From Geosiphon pyriformis (taxonomy: Eukaryota; Glomeromycota; Glomeromycetes; Archaeosporales; Geosiphonaceae), in contig JAAOMT010000200.1 in the NCBI GenBank assembly GCA_016748015.1, positions 556,984 through 620,983 of the forward strand: 64,000 nucleotides of DNA, given 5' to 3'. Shown one piece after another: positions 11,120 to 23,334 of this stretch (position 1 is its first letter; every line of letters begins with the position of its first letter). The position numbers and the translations under genes were made by a program. The notes beneath the pieces are model-generated. The model saw nothing but the letters and a program-made list of their open reading frames with translations. It did no database searches and was not told the DNA's origin.

Positions 11120-13900
11120 TATAAGTATAATCAAAACTAAGAACTTTAGCTAAATGTAATTTATGTTTTTATTACATATAACCAATTATTTAGACCAATT
11201 AAAGCAATACTAAACTTCTATATAAACCATTAATTTATCATTCAGATTAGAAAAAACAAACAGAATTTACAAAAACCAAAATTAACTCCAAAAGACTCAT
11301 TAATACCAAGCAAATAAACTATTTCATCAAATAAATCTAATACTAAATCATAAAACACAACTGGCACCATCTCAAAATTACTGACTAAACTATTTTTTTT
11401 CATATTTGTCTTGTATTTAGACTTGAATTTCCATAAATCAAAACAATGTTATTTATTCAAATCATATATAAAATTAACCAGAATTTGGACAGCCTTTTTA
11501 CAATCTTTAAACATTTTTATAGCCTTATTATACTAATCTATAAGCATAAAGTCTTTACAAAAGAGTACATACAAACCAATATTAGACAAACAAAAAAAAA
11601 GATTTTACAATTACAGAATACAAAACCTAGTTAAAAACTTTCAAAACAAGATTTAATTAATTAAAATTATCTTACAAGAATAAAATTTCTTGAAATAAGT
11701 AAATACATGATTAGAAAATTTAATCTCTTTATACTATAAACATAAAACACTTAGATATTTTTTGTTATAAAGTTTTTTCCTAATAATAACAAACAGTTTC
11801 TTATAAACAGCTTTTATAAAATATGTACACAAACCAATTGAAGTTTTACTTATTAAACTCAATAGCATATGTGAATCTAGATGTTAAATTACAGTAATTC
11901 AAACCCAATTAATTTTGTAAAATAAAAAAACATCTAAAATTCTAGAATCAGGTCTATGCTTTCAATAAACATAATCTATTAATTTATATATATTTCAGAC
12001 AAAGTGATGAATCTTATTAGACACTAACAAATTATTAGCTATAATAAAGTGTTTATTTATATTACTAAGCAACAACAGAAAAAAATGGCCAGCTTTCTTT
12101 GTCAAAACATTTGCATATATATTACCCAAGATGTTTGAATGTTTTTTAACTTTTAACCAAATCATTAAAAAATTTTTGTCACTAATTAAATTCACAATAT
12201 GTTTCCTTTCCATTTAACAATAGTTATGAAAATGAGAATTAAACATACTTAATTCTAAGATGTACACATTTATGGCTGTTTAACTGTCTAAGTACATAAC
12301 TATAATACAAAAAAGCAGTACATATTTTAAAGCAAGAACAATAGTCTGCAATTTGGCTATTGTCAATAACAGCAATTTATTGATTCTGATACCAAGACCC
12401 AAAACAACTTTCAATAAATATGCAGCAGTTTTACCAGTTATCACAAAAAAACCTAGTCTTTTTAAAGATCTATCTATATAAATATTAAACTCATTTAACC
12501 AGATTTTAAGAAGATAATCTCTTAAAGCTAAAAACTAATTAGACAACAAAACACTACTGTATTTTGGGATAGAGCTTAAATTAAAAAATGCTAATGCAAG
12601 CTTGATATTATACAAAAATTTAAAGACCAAAACAAATTATAAAGACATTGGTCTTTTAAGATCTAACCTTTTCCAATAATAGAATGTTTTCTAATCTATA
12701 ACTTTACTTTTTTTATTTAAAAATTTGTTACAAAAGACCACATTAAATCTCTTTAAGAAACCAATTCTTTTATAATACAATAAAATACTTAAGACACTTA
12801 ACATAAGAAATCTGCCAAAACTGCAGAATACACAAGATAAATTATTTGCTAAAAAAAGACTATTAGCAATAAAAATATGAACCACACAAGCCAAAAAATT
12901 GTTGAAAGGACTAATGCACAATCTTATAAAATACTATAAGGAATTCAAAAAGGCCCAGCTTAAAATCTGCAGATTCAAAAATCTGTTCTTAAAAAGCTAA
13001 CCAAAAATTCCAAAAGCATTTGCAAAAATCACAACAGAAGCAATCTTTCTTTTTATTTGAATTTGTTTAAATGTCTTTAGATTATATAAAAAAAGATAAT
13101 ATAATGCTTTACTTAAAAAATTTTAGAACAGTTTAGTCTTTAGCTTAAAACTTCTTCTGATTAAAACATCTTATTAATGATATACCACAGAAAAAATAAA
13201 GCTGAATTGCAAATAATAGCTAATAATAAGTTACAGAACCACTAAAACCAAATACAAAAACTGCTTATTCAAAATAGTTTTTTTTAATACCATATTAAAA
13301 AAAAATCTAACATCAAATTAAGTTTTGGCTAAACTAGGCTTGAACATTTTATTAGTAAACAAAAAAATTTCCAAATACTTGTATAATATACTGTTCTTGG
13401 CAATTATGATAAGCAATTCACTAATTTTCAAAGAAGTATTCTTGACTTTTCTATTAATAAAAATAGCCATAGTCTTGTCATTATTAATCATAATATTATT
13501 GATTAAAAAAAATTCATTAACAATACTTAAAATATAATGAATAACAGCTTGGCTACTTTTAATCCAAATAGTATTATCAACAAAAGCACCAGCCACAAAA
13601 AATAAAGTTATTTCTTTCATGCTTTTTATTTTCTCTGTTTTGACCACAAATTTGATATTAATCTAGTATTTATACAGATGTTTTTGTTTCTTAACTTCAT
13701 ACAAAAAAGAGTCATAGAAAATTCTTCAAAGAAAAGAAAAAAATATTTCATCTTGATTAAGTTTATTATACATCTTATAATTATTTGTAAAACCAAAATC
13801 TGTCATAATTTTATTTAATTTATTTTTATAAATATTACCAAAAAAATTGATAAATCTTTTACATATCTTAATTTGTTGCAAACTTATTCTTAATAGTTAA
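11120..13900 (-). mobile_element. LINE 3' half (copy B), reverse transcriptase remnant
   Basis: Minus-strand LINE starting inside the reverse transcriptase and running to the 3' end. The residual frame 13318-13647 carries the RT catalytic-box region as AFVDNTIW; the second Asp expected in the xxDD box reads Asn. The frame 12691-12921 matches the post-RT segment MCISPFNNFLACVV that recurs in the copy at 16144-16374. RNase H-like sequence follows near 12300-12480 and a decayed 3' end near 11130-11300. Many in-frame stops; clearly dead. The 5' part is missing, as in typical 5'-truncated LINE insertions. Confidence 0.75.
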
Positions 13901-14544
13901 ATTATATATTAAATTAATTAAAAAAAATTAATAAAAAAATTAATGTTAAATTCAAGAAAAATATGTTAAAAAAATTAATAAAAAAAGAAAATACTTTTTT
14001 AATAATAATATATTTTTAATAACTTATAATATTTAATAATAAATATAATATTGTAAATAAAAATAAAATAAATAAGACTAATATTAAAAATATAAACAAA
14101 AAATATTAAGATAATTTAAAAATAAAAATATTTTAAATATAATTTATTAAAAATATAATAATATTTTTTTAAAAAAACCAGATTTTAATACAATAAGTAA
14201 TAATAATAAAATAATCTTAAAATCATTTTTTTGTTATTAAATATTGTTTTTTTGTTAATTTTTTTGCTTAAAAAAAATATGATTACTATAAAAAAATTTT
14301 TGCTTTAAATATTAGTTTATTAATTATAAAAAAATTATAAATAATTAAAAAAATATTTTTATTAATGATTAGTTTTAAAAAACATTTATTTATTTAAAAT
14401 TTTAGAAAATTTTTAAATTAAGTTTTAAACATATAAATTTTTGTTTAAATCTAAAAATAATTATTAAAAAAATTTTAATTAATATTTTTATAAAAAACTA
14501 TAAAAATTGTACTTTTTAATTTTAATTTTTTTTTATTACAGATT
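13901..14544. other. AT-only island
   Basis: About 640 bp of almost pure A/T with long A or T runs, separating two LINE copies. No gene. The A-rich tail of the LINE at 14545 (minus strand) merges into it, so part may derive from poly-A tails plus decayed sequence. Confidence 0.6.
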
Positions 14545-14889
14545 TAATAAGTGAAGTCCAACCACTATCTAGTACATAGAACCAAACCAAGTAGAACCAA
14601 CTAAATGCAGCTCATGCACAGGCTACATGTGGCCAGCCGCTTGACCAGACAAGGCAATGCTATATACCTATACTAACATAAACATCATTATTCAAACCAG
14701 AAAAAAAATGATACAATTTGCACCTACCAAACCTAACAGTAAAAGATTCTATAACACCAAGCATACAGACAATACCAGCCAACAACCTAAAAACTACACA
14801 GCCAGACAAATCAGAAACCAAACCATTATCCTCAACCAAGCCAGTTTTTTTCATATTCACTCTATGTTTGACTCTAACAGTTCATACTT

Positions 14890-17800
14890 TAGTGTGATGC
14901 AATTCCATCATAAACTTGATGTATTCCACAAGGGCTAGAGTAGTCTTTTTCTGTCTCTCAAAAACTAAAACAGTTTCAGCATACCAATCTCTTACCACAA
15001 AATTCTTGCAAACTGCTGTATAGAGACTCATATTTGAAGAACACAATGAAAGCAAATGCAAGACAGCAGATGTAGACAAACAAATAAGACCAGATATTGA
15101 CATCTATTTTTCAGCAGCTTCAACCAAAATGTTCCTGCAAAGACCAGAGTTACCAGAACAAGTAAAAACATAATCAGACAACTCCACCTCACCACACAGC
15201 AAGCACAACACTTCAGAATAACTTTTATTATACAACCTTTTCCTAACTGCAACCAGCAGCTACCTGTAAACAGCTTTCATCAAGTATGTGCACAAATTAG
15301 CTGACTTCCTACTGGTGAATCCAAAAAGCATGTGTAAATCAAGGTGCCAGATTGTTGCAGTAGCCCTCTAATCTATTTTCTTAATTATAATGTCTGGAAT
15401 TACATCAAAACCTGGACCAGCCTTCCAATGGGCATGACATATCAACCAGTATAAGTCTCAAACAAAATGACAAGTATTGCCAGATATAGCAGTTTCCTCA
15501 ATAACCAGAAATCTCTTCTAAATTTTCACCAGCATAGAAAGAGATGAGAAAGTTGCCTTATCAATACATCAGCCCTAATATTGCCCAATATATTTGAATG
15601 ACTCTTAACTTTTACTCACTTAATAAAAATATTTTTACTTTCAAGAAGATTGTCTATATGCAATCTTTTGATCCAACATTGGTTATGAAAGTCAGGCATA
15701 GTGACAGAAGCCTTAGAGATGCAAGCATTAATTGCAGCTTGACTATCTGAGTACAAAACCACTGAGCACAAAGATAAAACACTCTTCAATGCCAGCACTA
15801 CAGCTTGCAATTCAGTCAAAGTAGAAGACAAAAGCCCAGCCACTCTAATATCAGCATCTACAGCCAAGAAGTATACAGCCACTCCACTTACCACTTTAAC
15901 AGATCCAGCACATTTTAAGGATCTGTCTGTATAAACCTCAATGTAATCAGACCACATCTCCAGTAAACTATTGCAAACATCAAAAAACCTATTAGAATCT
16001 AAAACACTCAGCACATTTTTCCTATTAGCAAAAGTAGTTCTAACCCCCAAAGAAACAGATTTGTTCATAAAATCAGATATCAAAAAGAACCAGCAAAGCA
16101 CTGGGCCCCTTGGGTCCAATCATTTCTAATGACAAAATGTTTTTCAGTCTATTACCTTTCCTTTCTTATCAAGAATTCTGTTACCAAATGCAACACCAAA
16201 CCACTTCAACAAAAGAATAGATTTGTAGTACAGAAACTGACCCAAGATGTCAGACATTGGAAAATTACTTAAACCACAAAAGGCACAAGACAAATTGTTT
16301 GTCAATGACAAATTATTCTCTGAAAAAATCTTCACCACCCCTGCTAAAAAATTGTTCACAGGACTAATACACAACTTAACAAAAAACTGTAAAGAGTTCA
16401 GAGAGGACTATCTCAGAACTTGCAAATCCAAGAATCTATGATCAAATAAGTGTCCAAGAATGCCATGTCTATTAGAAAATGAGATCAGAGATGCCAACTT
16501 CCCTTCAGACTGTACTTGCTCAAAGGGCTTCAAACCATACAAAGAAGAGTGATGTAAGACCTCACTGGAAAAGTCACATGGTAAACCAGCTTTGGCTTTA
16601 AGATCTTTTCTAATTATAATATCTCACTTGTGACACACACCCAAAGATATAAAACTGAATTGTGTATAATAGCTAACAATGGGTTGCAAGACCGCCAACA
16701 CCAAATAACAGAACTGCTTGTTTGTAATAGTCTTTCTTAACACCACATTAGAAAAAAACCTGACATCCACATAAGCTTGAACCATACTGGGCTTAGAAAG
16801 ACCTTTAGTTAATAGAAAGATGCCCAAATACCAGTGTGATTCACTTTTTTTAGCAATTGAAATCAGCAATCCATTAATTAACAACAAAGCATCTTTAATT
16901 TCTTGATTAATAGGAATAGTTACTGTTTTATTATTATTGATTGAAATGTCATTGATCACAAAAAACTCACTTGCAATGTTCAAAATATACTGTATAGATG
17001 TATAACTACTACTAACCCAAATCATATTATCAATGAAGGTACCAGCAGCCAAAAAAAAAGTCTTTCCACCACTCACCTTAATTCTGCCAGACTTTGCCAC
17101 AAACCTAAAATCAATTCTGTATCCACATAAATGCTCATGTCTTTTTATCTCACACAAAAATAGATCATAAAAGATTCTCCAAAGTAGTAGAGAAAAGACC
17201 TCCCTCTGATCCAACTCATCATGCACTCTGTAGTCTGCTAATAGCACAAAGTCTGTCATTACTCTGTTGACCCAGTTTTTATGGATGTTACCAAAAAATT
17301 TTATAAAACATTCACAAATTTTGATGCAATACAAACTTGTTTGCAAATGATACCAGCTTACTGAATCATAAGCTTTGCACATATCCTGTAGTACCAACCA
17401 AAGCTTTCTGTTTTTCTCCAGAGCATTTTCAACAACTGATCCAATAGCAAAAATAAGAGACTGGGTTAACATACTCTTCAACACCAAAAAATTGTCATCA
17501 CAAAGAATATTGAACTTGCTACAAGCCAAAAATATCCAATCAGAAAGAATCTTAGAAAGTATTTTATGTGCAGTATTGACTAATGTGATAAGTCTAGTAC
17601 TTGTTAAAATACCATTCCACTCGTAAGGTTTCAGAATCATTGAAATCCATGCTCTCTTCTAGAGATTAGGAACCACACTCTGACTCAAGCACAAATTTAA
17701 CAGCCCCAACAAACAGGCCAAAATCTCTTCACTACAATGCTTTTAAAGCTTGTTAGGTATCCCTAACAATCCTGCTGTCTTATTATTTGGCAAATTACCA

Positions 17801-19341
17801 ACAACCAAAAACAATTCTTCCATACCAATTTTATTTATTACATTAAAATAGACACTACCATCAATATAATTTAGAGACATATATTGTCAAGACCAAAGAT
17901 CAGGTATTTTTGGAAGAACTGACCACTTTTTTGTTCATCTTTTCATAATCTTATTAACTCTGAGCTTTACTTCATTAGGCTTAAACACCAGCTTATTATC
18001 TACTACCAAGTGATCCAAAACTACTTTGTGAAATAAACGTTTCAGAATGTTCTTTATTATTTCTTCTTTGTTAGAACAAAATTTTTTCATATGCTGGTTA
18101 ATTGCCTTTCTTATAGCAGTATTCTTAGCAACCTTGGACTTGCAATACTTGAATCTCTAATACTTTTTCCTTATTACTGATAAATGTTTAATCAAATTCA
18201 TTGAGCTCACACCAGCCAAAACCATGCTATTAATCTTGAAAGCTTCAACTTCATCAATAGCCAACCAGATCTTAACAAGATGATTAAAATCTAATAGATT
18301 ACCAGAATTCCAATATTTCACAATCTTTATGACAAGTAGTTCCAATTTAAAGAATTTTGAAGATTGTTTATTCCTCAAACAGTCATACTTACTATACCAA
18401 ATCTTAGAGAAAACTTTATTGACAGCTTGTACCATGGTTTTTCTCAGCATTCTCCATATCATATTTAAGTTATTATTGTCTTTTACTTCCTCAAACATGT
18501 CTGATCTAATCAACAACTTGGCAGATGAATGGTCTTTAAAGCTTAACCATTGAACATCATCCACATTCTTTATTTTGAACTTCCACCAATCTTGGTTGGC
18601 TTGCCTGCAAATGCTAATAAGATAGGCATTCAGTAGCTTACCCAAACCAACTGAAACTGAAACTGATTTATAATCTGTATTGAAGAACTCAGACACATTA
18701 TTGACTTTATGTGATGTAATAACAGACACCAAATTTCCACTTACTAAAATAAAATCAATTATTCTTTTAACATCCCTAGAATTGCTCTAGGTAGAAGCTT
18801 TGGTCAGCAAATATCCAGCAAAAATATTAACTAGGCCCAATTCCAAGCAGAACTTGAAACTTGCACTTTTCTAAGAACTATTTTCATTAAAATCACCACC
18901 CAAAATCACAAAAAAGCTGGAATTAATGGCCTTAAAGACCATAAAATTGATATCAGCAGCTTGACCAAAACATGTGCCAATAGATGCATTAACGTACAGA
19001 CCCAAGATCATAACTGAAAGCTTGTTTTTGAACAAAAGGCGCACAGAAATCAAACAACTAGGAATCTCTTCCACTTTTGACACATGCTAAGCTAAAAAAG
19101 TGTCCATGATTATAGCAACACCAGCACCACAAAACCCAACATCCAAACCAGTAATAAAAACCCAAATTCTATCAAACTTATTTATAATCCAAGACCTAAT
19201 ATCAGATCTTAATTTTGTCTCAGTAACAATAGAAATCATGTTGTTTGACTCTTTATGCCAATAAACAATGTCATCCTGTTTAGATAAATTTGTCATACCT
19301 CTAACATTACATGTAGTTATTCTTCAAATAAGCTTACTCAT
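14890..19341 (-). pseudogene. LINE copy C ORF2 (endonuclease, RT, RNase H), broken
   Basis: ORF2 begins at ATG 19341-19339. Endonuclease: TETKL near 19210-19225 and GDFNEN near 18880. RT: open frame 17640-16624 with motif A AYDSVSW (residues 90-96) and the catalytic box as FIDN (202-205), where FxDD is expected. A post-RT segment occupies 16374-16144. RNase H spans 16119-15616 with YTDRS, TELQA and YSDSQ, the D-E-D positions present but the Gly after the first Asp now Arg. A CCHC-like motif C-x2-C with the His changed to Tyr lies near 15150-15200. Stops and frame changes separate the segments. Encodes target-primed reverse transcription machinery, now inactive. Confidence 0.85.
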
Positions 19342-21221
19342 TAATGTGAATGATGTGCCAAGAAGTCTGAATTCACATACAACAGATCTAACTTCCCTAA
19401 AATTGAGCCAATAGAAACTTCAAGAGCTACCATCTTAGATTCCAAACCACTGACTTTGAAAGTAAAGACTTTTGAACTATTCAAACCCAAATCTACAGTC
19501 TTGCTCTCAACAATAGAAGATGAAGGAAGAAATGATAGCTGTAAAACATCCAAAATCATATCAGCATTCAACACTAACTTAACAGAAGCAAAACCAACTG
19601 GAGGTCTAACATTAGAGGCAGACACCAGAGGCACCAGCTCCACGCCATTCAATTTGCACAATATACTTGACACTTGATTAGCTAGCAATTCCAAAGAGTG
19701 CTCCAGTGAAGTTAGACAATTGTGTATTGAAAAATCAACATGATCAATTAGCATGCTTTCTTTATCATGCAAGGCATCAGAAAAAAAGAACTCAGAACCT
19801 GAATCTGAACCAGAAGGAGAACCACCAGAAGAAGAAGCAAGTGAAACCACCTGTGTCCAAGACTTGTCACCAAAAGCAGCAGAACAGGAGATGAGAACAC
19901 CCTTTTTTGTATACAGTTTTGCTTGCTGAAGATAATGCTTTCCAGAAGTGACTCTTTTAACAGACTTTGAAGGTTTAGCACTAGGTGCAATTGGTGCATC
20001 ACACTCTACAGAAAAATGACCAAAACACCCACAATTCTTACAGTGAACCAAATCCAACCTAGTCCAAGAAAGTTTAACCCCACCAAATATCAGCTCAGTA
20101 TAATATGCAGACTCCTAATCCTCACTAAATCCAAAACTAATCATGACACAGCAAACCTGGTTACCAGAATCTAATGAACAATTGATGATGCAGGTTTTTT
20201 CACCAACCCTATCCAAAAGAGTGCCCAGATCATGAGCAGTTGTTCCCACCAGCAGAGTAAACAGCAAAGCTCTAAATTGATCTCTAGACGCCCAAGTATT
20301 GTGATCTTCTACAGCCATAGCCACACACACTGAGTCTTTATCAATTAAAAAAGACTATTTAGCAGCCAAATGTTTAGTCCGACTTAGTTTAACAAATTCT
20401 ACCACAGCTTTTTGCCACATTCCAATCAGTTGAATTTTGATCAACTTAATTTTACCAAACTCAGTTAGAGCAGCAACAATTATTTCCTTTGGTGTGTCAA
20501 TGGGAATTTTTTTGATGACCACAGTCCAATCTGAATGAATTCCTTGTCTTTTGAGATTGCTGTTTATGTTAATCCCTTTTTTTCTGGCCAATGAAGCAGT
20601 CATTTCCATGCTTTTTTCTGAAGTGAAGGTAGATCAAATGATCCTTTTAAATTTTGAGAGGGTAGTGGCCCCCACAAACCCATTAACTGAAGAAAAAATT
20701 TTTCTGATTAACTGAGTTTTTGCCATTGCTGATTTTCCTTCTATAGCTAAGAGATTAATATTTAAAGCAAATGACTTTTTGACTGACACTTCCATAGTAG
20801 TTTTGATGATCTTTGGATCAATCCACTTCTTTTCAAGAGAGATAGACAAACAAGAAGGGAGTACAACTTCATTATCATTCATATAAAAATTGGGAGAACT
20901 GAGTGAAAAACCAAAAACAGCACCAGTATTGATCTGCTTCGTCTTGGGTGTAGTAGCAGCCAAGCCCAAAAGAGACCCATCATTCACACCAGATATGCCA
21001 ATGTTCTTATTATCATCAGATAGACTATCCACATCAGAATATACACTGTTACCAGGCCCAAATTTACTTAGAGATATATCTCTTTTATCATCAGAGTGTT
21101 TGATATTACCAATGACAACTTTCTTCTTTTAAAAAAATAAACTACCAGCAGGACCATGAAAAGCACCCTTAGGTGTCTTCTTCTTAGATGTGAAGCTACT
21201 TGTAATAGTCTCCATATCCAT
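19341..21221 (-). pseudogene. LINE copy C ORF1 (gag-like, zinc knuckle), broken
   Basis: One reading frame from ATG 21221 to TAA 19343-19341, about 626 codons, interrupted by at least four stops near 21130, 20634, 20355 and 20115. Segments such as VVIKKIPIDTPKE followed by AVVEF resemble an RNA-recognition fold. A zinc knuckle C-x2-C-x4-H-x4-C (CKNCGCFGHFSVEC) lies near 20010-20050, and a Ser/Gly-rich linker and coiled C-terminal segment follow. This is the nucleic-acid-binding ORF1 protein of the LINE. The last base of its stop is the first base of the ORF2 ATG (TAATG). Confidence 0.82.
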
Positions 21222-21260
21222 AAAAAATGGGTTATTACTAGATAAAGAAATGTTGATATA

Positions 21261-21469
21261 AACTAAAAAACAAAAAAACTTCTTTTCACAGAAAATGTGC
21301 TTTTTGAGAATTTTTGGAGGTAAGAGAAAAAGAAGTTTTTTTTAATTTTAATATAATTTAGTTAACTAAAATATAATTAATTAATTTTTAATAAAAAATA
21401 ATAATTAAATTTGTTAAATTAATTTAAAAAAAAACTTTTTTTACATCCTAAATTTACAGAAAGAGTATA
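21261..21469. other. Spacer between head-to-head LINE copies
   Basis: About 210 bp of A/T-rich sequence between the 5' ends of the minus-strand copy C and the plus-strand copy D. It should contain the remains of both 5' untranslated regions. No promoter element could be identified with confidence. Confidence 0.45.
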
Positions 21470-22179
21470 TTTGTTAAAAAAAGTTTTAATTATTCAATAT
21501 GATAAATTCAAACTATTTTTGCTCAATTACAAGACTATTGTTGGCCTTAATATTATTGTTATGAAAAAGTCTATTAAAATTCTGGTTTTGGTATTAATAT
21601 TAAACTTATTATATCAAGAAAAAAAAAAAAGAATAGTGTTTTGCAAAATAGTATTAATAACAGAAAGGTTTTTGCTAAAGAATTAAATAGTTATTTTTGA
21701 GACTTAAAAACTATTAATTTCACCAAATCTGATAATATTAACATGGAAATAGAGTATTTGGTTGAGGAAACTAGTATTAACTATAATGAAAATAACACTT
21801 TTGCTAAAGTAAATTCTGACCAAATACCAAAAAATTCATAAATAAAAACCAAAAAAGCATTGAGAAAACCATTAAAAAAAATTAATTTTTTGAGTAATAA
21901 TAATAATGATCTTTTTTTGCATGTTTTTCTGATGCTTCTTTCTTTCTTAAGAATCTGGTCAATGTTTCTGTTAGAAAGTTTTCACTTTAGATATTGGATT
22001 AGACAAAGTTGCTAGAAAAACATCTTAAAAAAGTATATAGTAGTTAGAAAACTGTTTTTAAAAATTAATGATTTTGGAAGAGTGTTCATTCTTTTAAAAT
22101 TTGCTAAGATTATTAAAGTTATGTTTACTTCTGAATCAAGTTTAGGGCAGACTACTAATAAGACTAAGAGTACAAAAAT

Positions 22180-23334
22180 TCTAATAAGCATTAATCTTAG
22201 GAAATTTATTAGGCATTCAGATTAGGCTGTAGTGTTAAAAAAAATTCTAATTGGTACATTAGTTAAGACTGTATATGCTGCACTATTCGAGTTTGGAATA
22301 ATTAAGTTAATTAAGATGCAGTTGGTAAGAATATAACAAAAGGCTGTAATAAAATTTGAGCAATTAGATTATACTAATTTGATTACAGCAGAATAGTCTA
22401 TCCTAATTAAAAAAGATACTATACAAGTTGTTAAAATTAATATAGACAAAAAGATATAAGATGCTAAAAATTATAATAAAAGACTACTCTGTTTTTGGAA
22501 ACAAATGCTCATAACATTTAGAACTTTATTAAATCTGTGAGTAAGAAAACTTGTATAATAGACTATTATCTAATTATGTATACCTAAATTAAATATACTG
22601 TTGTTTGTTTTGATTTTCTCAAATTAATAAATATTGTTATAAAAACTACACTAATATTAAGGAGTATTAATCTATGTTGGTCTTATATTAGTTTAACCAA
22701 GTATATCAAGTATGGTTTTTTAAGTTATATATTATTAAGCTGTATCATTAACAAGAAAGTTCTTTCTGGTATTTTGTTTTGTAAAGTTTTTTTAGATGTT
22801 AATAAAAACAGACTGGCTGTTATTTATGCCAGATATTTGGCTTCTGTTATTTGTTTTGTTGTTTTTAATAATGCTTTTTGGGCTTTGGTTGTCAGTGGAT
22901 CTTCTTTTTTCTCTCTTCTTATTTGAAATAGTTTGGCTAATTTTGGCTTTTTCTTAAAAGCAAAGGTTTTTCTGCTGGTATTGAAAGAATTAAATAATAG
23001 ATTTATTACTCTTGAGCACAGTGTCATTAGCTTCATGAAGCAAATAAATAAGCTGGTTAAGAAGTTGGATATACTTAGGCCAATAGTTTCCCAATTTAGT
23101 CTTGAATATTAGCTATTAGTGACTTCTTTATTGCAGAATCAAGAGATAAATACAATGATAAGTGAGAGTTTGAGTATAGTCACTAATAGTAAAACTGTTA
23201 CATAAGCAGCATCTCTAAATCAGTTAGTAATTTCTAAATTAGAGAACAATTTAATAAATCTTTTAGATATAATTATGAGTTTTTTAGCCAAAATAAATAA
23301 TATTTTTTTGGATTCAAGTTTTTATTTGTCTTAA
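22180..23334 (+). pseudogene. LINE copy D ORF1, broken
   Basis: Recognisable by INLRKFIRHS and MQLVRI-stop-QKAVIKF, which parallel the copy C ORF1 block around VVIKKIPIDTPKE. The zinc-knuckle site reads with Tyr at two expected Cys and at the expected His, all explainable as C to T or G to A changes. It ends at TAA 23332-23334, with the ORF2 ATG overlapping by one base. The part upstream of 22180 is too decayed to follow. Confidence 0.7.

Larger units (their letters stand above)
14545..21260 (-). mobile_element. Near full-length LINE with ORF1, endonuclease, RT and RNase H (copy C)
   Basis: The most complete LINE here, read on the minus strand: ORF1 (21221-19341), overlapping ORF2 (from 19341) with apurinic-type endonuclease, reverse transcriptase, RNase H and a CCHC-like motif, then a 3' untranslated region of about 340 bp with an A-rich tail ending near 14545. 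Presence of RNase H after the RT suggests an I-like clade element. Several stop codons interrupt both ORFs, mostly explainable as CGA to TGA or TGG to TAG changes. It lies head to head with the plus-strand copy that begins near 21470. Confidence 0.88.

Noticed and set aside
14657-15103. Plus-strand frames at 14657-15103
   Set aside because: Antisense to the LINE copy C 3' region; the A-rich complement keeps frames open by chance.
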